This document shows, in pieces, positions 55,454 to 64,000 of a stretch of 64,000 nucleotides of DNA. A program made the position numbers and the translations under genes. The notes beneath the pieces are model-generated. The model saw only the letters and a program-made list of their open reading frames with translations. It was not told where the DNA came from and searched no databases. Source of the DNA: Rhizomys pruinosus (Eukaryota; Chordata; Mammalia; Rodentia; Spalacidae); NCBI GenBank assembly GCA_009823505.1, contig VZQC01007129.1, forward strand, positions 1,715,905-1,779,904. The letters run 5' to 3'. The first letter of the stretch is position 1. The number at the start of each line of letters is the position of its first letter.

Positions 55454-57890
55454 TTAATTTCTCTCTCTAGCTCCTTGGGGATTGGTGCTCCTTTCTTCTG
55501 TCCTTTGAATTGCTTCAAGTATTTTCTGAAAGGTTGGTGTTTTTGACATATATTCTTTCATCTTTTTTATGTCATGAAAGATTTTTCTTTCTCCTTCAAC
55601 TATAATTGACAATTTTGCTGGGTATAGTAATCTGGGTTGGCATCTGTAGTCATTTAGTACTGGGAATACATTAGTCCACATTCTTCTGGCTTTCATAGTT
55701 TATACTGAGAAATCAGCTATAATTCTGATTGGTTTTCCTTTATATGTAACTTGCTCTTTTCCTCTTGTGGATTTCAGTATCTTGTCTTTGTTTTGAGCAT
55801 CTAATGTTTTAATTATGATATGGCGTGGGGAATTTCTTTTCTGGTCTTGTCTATTTGGAGTTCTATGTACTTCTTGTATTTGTATGGGTTCTTCTCTTTT
55901 CAGTTTAGGGAATTTTTCTTCTATTATTCTATTGAAGATCTAATCAATACCATTGTCATGGGATTCTTCTCCTTCCTCTATCCCTATGATGGGGAATTTT
56001 GGTCTTTTCATAGTGTCCCAAATTTCCCGATTGTTCCACTCTTTTTTTTTTTTAATTTTTCATAATCTTTGTTTGAGCTTTCCAGTTTTTTTCTGGCTAT
56101 TTTCCAGGTATGATAATTCTATTTTCTGCTTTGTCCAATCTGCTTTTGAGGCTTCCTCCTATCCTTTCCTGTTGATTGGATGAGTGTTCAAGTTCATTTT
56201 TGTTTCATCCTGTGATTTCTTTAGTATTTCCACTTCCTTTTGGAGCTTGTCATTCTCTGTTGCCGACCGTTTCCGGCTGCCTGCTACCGGCTAGCTCTCC
56301 TTGGGGGGTCGTGGATTTCTGCAGAGTCCTCTTGGCAGGAAAAACACAGTGAAGATTGAATGGCGTGTAGAAATGAGAAACTAAGAGAAGTTTCCAAATC
56401 TACAGCAGCTTTATTGAACAGGGGCAGTGATTATATAGTGATCTTTGGGAGAGGGCAGAACAAAGGATTTTGGCAAAGCTTTACAATTACATAGGTAGGT
56501 AAAAAAGTCAAGATTTACACATTAACTGAAAAGCTCAGAGCACTCAGAGCAGGAAACTAAAACATCACAAAGTTTGGTTAGGAAATAAACTTTCTTTGAA
56601 GTAAAATGTAGAAATCTTAAGACAACCTTTACTGAGGAAATAACATCTAAGAAGACAAGTCATAATTGAAAAGTTATAGCTCACAGAGTAATAACTACAA
56701 AGTTCTTTAGCAGCAGATATTGGTCCTATGTCTCCATTCTGAGGCTAGAGTAAATACATCCTAAAGTTAATAGTTGCTTTTAAGTTTCTATTGAAGTAAA
56801 AACCTTATTCCTATAGTATCCTAAGTTAGCTATTAGTTTTCTAACTCTGACTGCTAATCTAAGGTTTAAATTTTTACTGAGAACCAAGAGCTGTCCCACT
56901 GTTTGTTCCAGCTAACAGCTTTGTTTTTTGTCAGATAAGTGGCTGGTGTAAGGAGACTTAGTCTCTGGCTTGCTTTACTGGGGAGTGTTAGAATCCAGGC
57001 TTTAACAAGAGGAATGTCTTATCTACCTCTTTGTCTGGGACCAGAGGAAAAAGGAATTCTTTTATTTTTAGGTTTGAGGGGAATTTTTTATTTTAACCTT
57101 AATGTAGAGATGTCTTTTCATTATACATTTTTACCACTGGAATCTGTTTTCTTTAAGGACATTCATGTAAGGCAAGAACATTACTGTCATGCAATTATTT
57201 TGTTTTCTTGATCTGAAGCAAGTTTTAACCTTGCCATATACATTAACAGCCTACATTACATTGTTTGTTAAGGAGAAAGGTCTGCTTTTTACTTTGGATC
57301 TGCAGAAAATTCTTGCTGCCAGGAAAAAGCCCTGTGCCCAAGAGAGGCATTTTAATTTGCCAGTTCTTGACATATTCAAAAGGTTTATTTTGTATCTATA
57401 AGCTGGCTTTAAGAAAAGATCTTTATGTGCTCAGTGTTATGCTAAGTCCAACACCAGAAAAACGTAATATCCTAGGAAAGCATCTCAATCTCGGGGTGAT
57501 CTTAGCTGGGCGTTCTGCCAGGGACCTCCAGGGGGTCGTAGCCCCTTAGGACACTGCTCCCCTGCCTGTATTGGATATGATTTCTCATATTGTTTACACA
57601 GGCATTACTGGAGTGGGTGTGGCAGACGCGGAGGTGGATGCCGCAATTCTCTTCTTTTTTTATTTTATTTTTATTTTTTTGTCATTCTCTTCTTATAGCT
57701 CCTTGTTTCATGGTCTGTTTCCCTTTTCATTTAAGCATGGGATCTTTTCTGTGTTTCTGTTTCCTTCTGGGATTTGTCATTCTTTCCCTTTAGTTCCTTC
57801 TGGAGTTTGTCATTCTTTCCCTCCAGTTCCTTCCCGAGTTCTTCATTATCTCCTTTTAGTTCTCAGATTTGTTCTTTATATTATTTGATT
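55454..57890 (-). pseudogene. L1 ORF1, interrupted
   Basis: The C-terminal domain is on the minus strand at 55696-55454 ('LLYPAKLSIIVEGERKIFHD', 'FQKILEAIQ'). The RNA-recognition region lies at 55.7-55.95 kb, and coiled-coil sequence up to 56257 and again at 57652-57890 (repeated lysine/glutamate-rich units). The 1388-bp LTR splits the coiled coil. L1 ORF1 encodes the RNA-binding chaperone; this copy is dead. Confidence 0.8.
56258..57645 (-). mobile_element. Long (1388-bp) class II solo LTR
   Basis: The segment begins TGTTGCCG and ends GCCGCA on plus (TG...CA either way) and has an exact 6-bp duplication, ATTCTC, at 56252-56257 and 57646-57651. On the minus strand an AATAAA (plus-strand TTTATT at 56410-56415) stands 150 bp before the 3' end, as expected of R-U5. 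No sense-strand frame above 60 codons exists, and I see no internal primer site or polypurine tract, so it is taken as one long LTR. Six-base duplication puts it in class II; long RMER-type LTRs are the likely relatives. Confidence 0.75.
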
Positions 57891-58068
57891 TCTTAGATTG
57901 TGTCTATGATCCAGTGAGATCTCATTGTAGGGATCTTCTATAGGACTGTTAATGTCTGGTAGAGATTTCTTATGTGTTTTTACCATGTTGCTTTTTCTTT
58001 GTGTTTTTGGCATATGGGTTTATTTTATTGCTTGTATTCTGTAGCAAATCTCAAATGTTTCTTCACTG

Positions 58069-58474
58069 TGTCCTAGTTTGTCTTCCATTGCTGTGACAAA
58101 ACACTGTGACCAACACCAACTTGGGGAGGAAAGGGTTTATTCAGCTTACATCTCCCGGGTCACAGTTCATCACTTAGGGAGCCCAAGGCAGGAACTCAGG
58201 GCAGGAACCTGGAGGCAGGAGCTGAAGTACAGGCCATGGAGGAAAGCTATTCACTGGCTTGCTCTCCTGGCCCATGCCCAGCCTGACCTCTCATACAGTA
58301 CACAACAACCTACCCAGGGTGGCACCACCCATAGTGGGCTGGGCCCTCCCACATTGCTCAACAATCAAGACAATACTCCACAGACATGGCCACAGGCCAG
58401 TCCAATGGAGTCAATTCCCCAATTGAGGCTCCCTCAACCCAGGTGTGTCAAGTTGACACTAAAGCTATCCAGCA
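58069..58474 (-). mobile_element. ORR1-type MaLR solo LTR
   Basis: 406 bp, TG...CA, flanked by an exact 5-bp repeat, CACTG, at 58064-58068 and 58475-58479. It is nearly the same as 32478-32883. It lies in the L1 5' region. Confidence 0.95.
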
Positions 58475-59079
58475 CACTGTGTTGAATGCTTGTTTCCTAC
58501 AGATATGTTTATTGTCTTCTCCTTGGTTTATGGAGGGCTGGTTGTGTTAGGCTTCCAGTTTTCCCTTTTGGTTATATATTGGGAGGTGCAGATGGCTCTT
58601 CCCTTTCTGATCTGGAGGTTCTCCAGAAGTCCTATTCCCAAGGTGCTGAGCTGCCTCCTGTCTCTGGGCCTGGTGAGTGTCCTACTGGCTGGGTGATTCC
58701 GCCCTGCCACTGTGCACACTGGGCCAGGTGTGGCTGGCTAGCAGGAAACAGGTGTTGCCCAGGGGAGTGATGGTCCTGGCTGGCGTTTTGCTCACCTATT
58801 TCCCAGGTGCCATGTTATCTCCTCTCTCCTATAGGTGGAATTTTATAGTTGAAAGAGACTTATTTATGTGTTGACTTTGCAAGGAGTGAACCCATGTTAG
58901 TTAATCTTTATTGTCCAGTTGATTAGATTTGGAATCACCTAGGAGACCCACTTTGGAGTATGTCTGCCAGGAAATTTCCAGAGAGATTTAACTGGAAGAT
59001 CTGCCCTGAGTAGGGGATTCACCATATCATGTACTGGGGTCCTAGAGTGGAGGGGAAATGGAAGAAGCCAGTTGAGGAC

Positions 59080-59216
59080 CAATGTTCATTTCTCTGATGG
59101 TAGACAAAAATGTGAAAAAGTTTCACTTCTCTCACCATGCTATGCCCTCAAACTGTGGGCCCAAGTAAACCCTTAAATTGCTTTCATCAGAGATTTTATG
59201 ACAGCAACAAAGAGCA
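59080..59216 (+). mobile_element. Old MaLR-like LTR end
   Basis: 'ggcccaagtaaacccttaaattgctttcatcagagattttatgacagc' resembles the 3' part of MaLR-type LTRs, as in 63550-63630. The 5' part is not recognisable. Confidence 0.45.
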
Positions 59217-59635
59217 TATAAGATCCATATAGTCATGGTGGATCTTCACAGGATGGGGCAGAGATAAAGAGAAGAGAGACCTGTGAGATCTCTAAGCCTA
59301 ACCAGTTCCCTATCCTGAGACCTCTCCTGGCTTCCAGTTCAGCCCTCAGACCTCTCAGTGGCTCCAATCCCTGCAAGCCCCAGACCTGGGAACTCCCTCA
59401 GATCAACTGATGAACTGAAGCCACTTCTTACATCCATTTGGACATCCACATAAAGTGGCCCCAAGACACTAAGCACCACTCAGCTGGGCCATAACCTGAC
59501 AATTTGGGGAGATAAAAAACAAAATACAAACACATATACTATAAAAAAGTTGAGATCACCTATCCATACCAAGAAACACCACCACTGACACAAGTTCAGA
59601 TGCCTACATCTCATAAAAGAAAATACAACATGAGA

Positions 59636-59656
59636 GAGAGAGGAGAGAATGACAGA

Positions 59657-59696
<40 letters not shown>

Positions 59697-59728
59697 CAGA
59701 GACAGAGAGACAGAGACATACAGAGAGA
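59636..59728 (+). repeat. (GA)n/(GACA)n tract
   Basis: GA and GACAGA repeats over about 93 bp. Confidence 0.9.
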
Positions 59729-61781
59729 GATATATCTTTCCTTTAAGGACACTAATCTCATCATGAGTCTCTATCCTCATGAACTAGTCACACTTCTTTT
59801 TCTCATACCACCATATTAGATGTGAGAGTTTCAACTTATGGATTTGTGGAGGAGCAGGACACAAACATGCAGTCCTAATAATGGAAATGGTCAGGGAAGC
59901 CTGTCTGGAGATGCCATCTGAATTGAAAGCAATAGAAGGAGAGTAGGTCAGAAAAGATGGAGGCAGTGCCCCTGGCATTTGTTATATAGGGTCAGTTGGT
60001 GGAGGAGGAGGGGGAAAGGCCATCCCTTCCTCCCAAGGACAGTGAGACAGAGGGCTGGAGGTATGAAAATGGCTGTCACCTGACAGGGTGGAGAGTCTAG
60101 TCTGGCTATGTGTGGAGCTGGATGTGATGTGAGGAGATCAAGACCAGGGGGCTCAGAACATTCTCAGCTGTGTCCCTAAAACCCTGGCTAGCCTTCTGCA
60201 TTGTCCTTGGACTTTATGAAGCAGTTGATGTTGATTTTGATGGAAATGTTATAAATTATTCACAGGTTATAGCTCACTGCTCAGTGCTACATAAGGACTA
60301 AAGAAAAATCCTCTTCAACATGTGCAGTCTACAGCCTCAGAGGTGGAACAAGGCTTTCCAACCAAACAGATGACTCGGGCTCTGGATGCTCAACAGTTTT
60401 TTGTCTCACAGCCTAAGTACTTGTCCATCAATACTACTTCCTTGTCTAATTTCTATTCACTCTGCAGCTTTCGGCTGAACCAACCAGCAAGGCTCCTCTA
60501 AATGGCCAGGTTTTTTTTTTTTGTCTTCCTGTACTGTTATTTTATACATCTTGCAAATTGTGATGATTTTTTTCTTTTGTGTGTTTCATGTCCTTTACTT
60601 TAATGCACTATAAACCTAATAAAGTCAGGGGCCCATCTCCAGCTGATTCATCTTTGAATCCCTACATCTGACTGAGTATCAGACAAGTTGTATGTTCTGA
60701 ATAGATGTTGAAAATAAATGAAATAGAAGGAGTTAATGATGTGTGCTAATTTCATAAGCAGAATTGTATTTCATAAGTGAAAATTGTATTCACGTCATCT
60801 CCACCCTTCCCACTCCTCTCTCCAATTTCTCCTATGTCCCTGCACTGACTCCCTCACAATTTCTTTGATTAGTATTGTTGCATCATATATATGTTCATAT
60901 GCATATGCAAATATTTTAAGCCTCATAGTAAACTGATGTGCAACAGTATTTTCCTATTGTACAGATATGGAGGCTGAGACTTCAGGTTACAGTGTATAGA
61001 GGCAGAGCTGAGCTCATGTTTTTCTGATACTCTGATTCTAGTGTGACTTTTCTTTTGATTGAGGGCCATGCAGGTAGCACAATGAACTGTTAACAGGCAA
61101 ACCATATGCTCCAAAGTGTGTGTGCAATGAAGCTTTTTCTCCTCCTCTCATTTTTACCTTAAAAACCATTTTTCTTGTTCCATTGGCTCAATTCAGTATT
61201 GACTCTCCTATCCTGTTTAAAACTTTGGTTTTCTCTTGGGCTTAGTGTTCATCCTTTATCAGTCTCATGAGTATTGGGGACACCACTCCTATAATTTTCC
61301 TGTCTATAAAACTGACTTTTCTCAAGGGGTGAAGATGCTCAAATTATTCAGAGCTACATGCACATAAATATTGATAAGCCTATGCACATCACAGAATAGA
61401 TGGCAAAGGCATAACAAATTATCTTTTTCTATGGTGGAAGGGCAATGCTGGTATGCCAATTGATTTTGTGTGAAATAAAAATTACTATGAAGGTGACTGG
61501 GGATCCTGAGATCTTTAGATACTGCATGGAAGACCTTAACTATCTCAATATCTTGAAGACAGGATAGAAAGTGTCTATTTCCTTGCCTATTGGCTGCTGG
61601 TCCCCATGTTTCTCAAATGTTAAATTCCTGTGCCATCTTTAGTAAGTCCTCTCCTTGTATCCATATGTTGATAAAGATTTTGCCTAGTGGGTCAACTCGT
61701 GGGTAGTGTTGAAAAAATATATGTGCTTCCTGGGTTTACGAGACTCACAAACACAAAGAGCGTGCCTAAGACTTTGACTAA
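59729..61781. other. Unrecognised sequence
   Basis: About 2 kb with no gene or repeat family that I recognise. A T run lies at 60511-60522. Confidence 0.4.
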
Positions 61782-61930
61782 AGACTGGTGTGGTGGCACA
61801 CGCCTTTAATTCTAGCACTTGGGAGGCAGAGGCAGGCAGATCTTTGTGAGTTCAAGGCCAGCCTGGTCTACAGAGTGAGTTCCTGAACAGCTGGGGCTAC
61901 AGGGAGACCCTGTCTCAAAAAGACCCCCCC
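61782..61930 (+). mobile_element. B1 SINE
   Basis: Full-length sense B1 ('gactggtgtggtggcacacg' to 'ctgtctcaaaaagacc') with an A/C-rich tail. Confidence 0.92.
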
Positions 61931-62309
61931 CAAAAAAAATGATTCAAATGATGGCCTCAGTGCACTAACTTTTCCATGGAAATCCCAAACCTTTAGATGT
62001 CTGGAAGAGGAAAGTCGTGGTGTAACTCAATAAGCCGGGGCTCAGCAGCCACGACTATGTGACAGATCAGCCACAAAATCTAAAATACCTTCTTTTTAAT
62101 ACTTTTTGTAAACATTTGCTGAACTCTGCTTTAAGTGGCAAAACCTGAAATTCAGGGACAATTTGTTGTTAAAACATGGAGTGTGATATCTACATGGTTT
62201 TCTTTACACCTGTTGTTCCTGTAGTTAATTGTAGGTTATGGTCAAGAAGTGTCTGGTAGTTTTCCTTAACATATGTCATATCCAACTTTTTATTTGCTTA
62301 AATTAAAAA
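61931..62309. other. Unrecognised sequence
   Basis: Nothing recognised. Confidence 0.4.
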
Positions 62310-62475
62310 AAAATATGTATTAGTGTTAATGCCTACAAGTATGTAAGTCCCTCATCTGGGTGCAGTGCCTGCAGAGCCCAGAAGAGGGCATAGGATCCTT
62401 TGAAACTGAAGTTAACAAGCAGTTGTGTCTCCATGTGGATGTTGGCACAATGGGATCCTAACCCCACATTTAGCT
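62310..62475 (-). mobile_element. B3-like SINE, old
   Basis: Antisense tRNA-SINE body ('gagcccagaagagggcatagg', 'ctccatgtggatgttggcac') without a clear head. Confidence 0.55.
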
Positions 62476-62763
62476 TCAAGAACCAATATCACTCTTCTGG
62501 ACGTTTTTTTCCAAAATAGCCATTTCTGATGTGCTGATACAAATGCTAGGGCCTAAGAAGAAGTGAGGGCTTTTAAGGCCTGGCACTCATGCTCTTGCCT
62601 CTTGCCAGCTGTGTGACTTTGGGCAGGTATGCCACCTCTTCAGTTCCAAGAACTTTCTGAAAAAGACTCCAATAGCACAAGGAAATAATCTCAAGAACTG
62701 ACAAATAGGATCACGTGAATTTACAAAACTTCTGTATAGTATTAGGAAACATCTTTGCCCATA

Positions 62764-62918
62764 GCTGGATGAGATGATGCACGCATTTGATCCCAGTATT
62801 TGGGAGGCAGAGGCAGGTGGAGCTCTGTGAGTTCAAGGTCAGCCTAGTTTAACAGTGAGTTTCAGTACAGTTGGGGCTACAGGAAGACTCTGTCTCAAAA
62901 AAACCAAAAATTAAAAAA
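62764..62918 (+). mobile_element. B1 SINE, moderately old
   Basis: Sense B1 ('agctggatgagatgatgcac' to 'ctgtctcaaaaaaacc') flanked by short repeats around TCTTTGCC. Confidence 0.88.
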
Positions 62919-63148
62919 AGTCTTTGCCTACATAGCAGACAGGGGATTATATATGAATATCATATAAAGAACTGAAAAAGTAAACACCAAACAAGCTACA
63001 AGACCCTTAAATTATGCAATCAATAAATGGGATAATGAACTGGACAGGTCTCTAAAGAAGAAACGCAAATGGCTGGTAGATGGTCAATAAATAATAAGAA
63101 TAAATCAATATCCTTAGTCACAAGAGATTGCTTGATATTCCATCTTGG

Positions 63149-63715
63149 GCTGGGGATGTAGCTCAGTTGTAAGAGTGATTGCTGAGCTTGGGTGAAGCCC
63201 AGGGTTCAAACATAATCTGGGCATAGAGGCTTATGTTATGGTTGACAAAACTTGGAGGGTGGAGATAGAAGGGTTGGAAATTCAAGGTCATCGTCGATGT
63301 GGCTCGTGGATTGGAACACTTGACTCCCAGTTGGTGGTGCTGTTTGAGAAAGTCATGGAACCATTAGGAGGTGGAGCCTTCCTAGAGAAAACATGTCACA
63401 GTCAAGGGGACAGGGCTTTGAGAGCTCCTATCTTCACCCCTACTTCCTGTTCTTTGTCTCTGCTTCCTGTTTACGATGAACATGTGACCAGCCAGCTTCC
63501 CTCTTCTGCTACCATACCTCGAACCTTCCCTTCCCTGCCACGATGGATTTTATCCCTTTGGAACCAAAAATTAAACTTCCTTAAGTTGCTTTTGTCAGAG
63601 TAATTTATCAGAACAGCAGAAAAGTAACTAATGTAGTTGGTTATGTAGCAAGTTGAAGGCTAGCCTGGGCTATATGAAACCCTCTCTCAGAGAAAGAAAA
63701 GCAGAGCAGAATAGA
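63149..63715 (+). mobile_element. B4/RSINE split by a MaLR LTR
   Basis: The tRNA-like head 'ggctggggatgtagctcag' at 63149 continues to 63297 and resumes at 63636 with 'gttatgtagcaagttgaaggc' and an A-rich end, a B4/RSINE1 layout. The LTR at 63298-63635 interrupts it. Confidence 0.7.
63298..63635 (+). mobile_element. Older MaLR LTR
   Basis: 338 bp, TGTGGCTCGTGGATTGG to AAGTAACTAATGTA, with 'ccagttggtggtgctgtttg' and an ATTAAA poly(A) signal. The flanks GTCGA and GTTGG may be a decayed 5-bp duplication. Confidence 0.75.
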
Positions 63716-63734
63716 AAAAAGAGAAGGTATTTTA

Positions 63735-64000
63735 TTTTATCCAAGTCAGAGTGGCTGTCATTAAGAAATCAGATGACAACAAATGCTGGCAAGGAACTGG
63801 GGAAAAATAACCCTTGCTAAGTTGTAAACTGATGTGACCACTATGGAAATCAGTATTGAGGTTTCTCAGAAACTAAAGATAGAGCTACTGTGTGAGGTAT
63901 TATACAAATGCTGAGTGTATGCCCAAAGAATTAAGTCAACATACCACAGAGACACTTGGACATCTACGTTTGCTGATGCACTATTCACAGAAGCTAGGAA
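63735..64000 (+). mobile_element. Old L1 ORF2 C-terminal fragment
   Basis: 'gtggctgtcattaagaaatcagatgacaac', 'aaatgctggcaaggaactgggg' and 'tgtgaccactatggaaatcag' are old L1 ORF2 text in sense. It runs off the window edge. Confidence 0.75.

Larger units (their letters stand above)
52900..58880 (-). mobile_element. Long antisense L1 with three nested LTRs
   Basis: Minus-strand L1 from 5' UTR (about 58880-58480, continuing left of the ORR1 LTR) through ORF1 (57.9-55.5 kb) and ORF2 (55.4-52.9 kb), ending in the reverse transcriptase domain. It is interrupted by an ORR1 LTR (58069-58474), a long class II LTR (56258-57645) and an MT-type LTR (54474-54843). Confidence 0.85.

Noticed and set aside
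56258..57645. Possible superantigen-like gene, suggested by the MMTV-like LTR length
   Set aside because: No sense-strand frame longer than 60 codons exists in this LTR; only antisense frames of 70-94 codons.
1..64000. CRISPR array, operon or bacterial gene cluster
   Set aside because: SINEs, L1 and ERVs throughout show mammalian DNA; no regularly spaced repeats were found.

Overview
The window looks like intergenic or intronic DNA from a muroid rodent. I base this on full-length B1 SINEs, tRNA-derived B2 SINEs, B4/RSINE-type and ID-type SINEs, several rodent-type LINE-1 (L1) pieces, and many ERVL-MaLR LTRs of the MT and ORR1 kind. I could not fix the species. I see no host protein-coding gene, tRNA, rRNA or CRISPR array. 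Almost all real coding information belongs to endogenous retroviruses (ERVs) and L1.

Layout. 1-21.5 kb: B1/B2 SINEs, MaLR LTRs (660, 6267, 16336, 19959), a MaLR internal region with a 273-codon open frame (16.3-18.1 kb), and several antisense L1 3' pieces. 21564-28695: a complete class II (betaretrovirus/IAP-like) provirus on the minus strand, with two 362-bp LTRs, a 6-bp target duplication, open gag, dUTPase-protease and pol frames joined by two -1 frameshifts, and a wrecked env. It sits inside an antisense L1. 29-38 kb: mostly unrecognised sequence, apart from a tandem and head-to-head MaLR cluster at 31.3-34.1 kb. 38-40 kb: an ERVL-type relic with gag fragments. 41.2-43.9 kb: a short class I, VL30-like element with two LTRs and a seven-codon gag stub. 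46-49 kb: antisense L1 3' pieces. 49.2-52.8 kb: a second class II ERV relic whose 5' LTR is split by a 5'-truncated L1. 52.9-58.9 kb: one long antisense L1 carrying three solo LTRs from three families, each with its own target duplication. 59-64 kb: unrecognised sequence with scattered SINEs and one MaLR LTR.

The main working unit is the 21.6-28.7 kb provirus. Its LTR would drive a genomic RNA read on the minus strand. Gag is read from the first good ATG. A-AAA-AAC and G-GGT-TTT slippery sites would give Gag-Pro and Gag-Pro-Pol. Catalytic residues of protease, reverse transcriptase, RNase H and integrase are all present, while env is broken by frameshifts and stops. On sequence alone this reads as an element that may be able to move inside the cell but has lost its envelope. 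Nothing here can be called a wholly new system. The points most worth a second look are the intact gag-pro-pol beside 5 percent LTR divergence, the long 1388-bp solo LTR, the second ERV relic and the VL30-like element.
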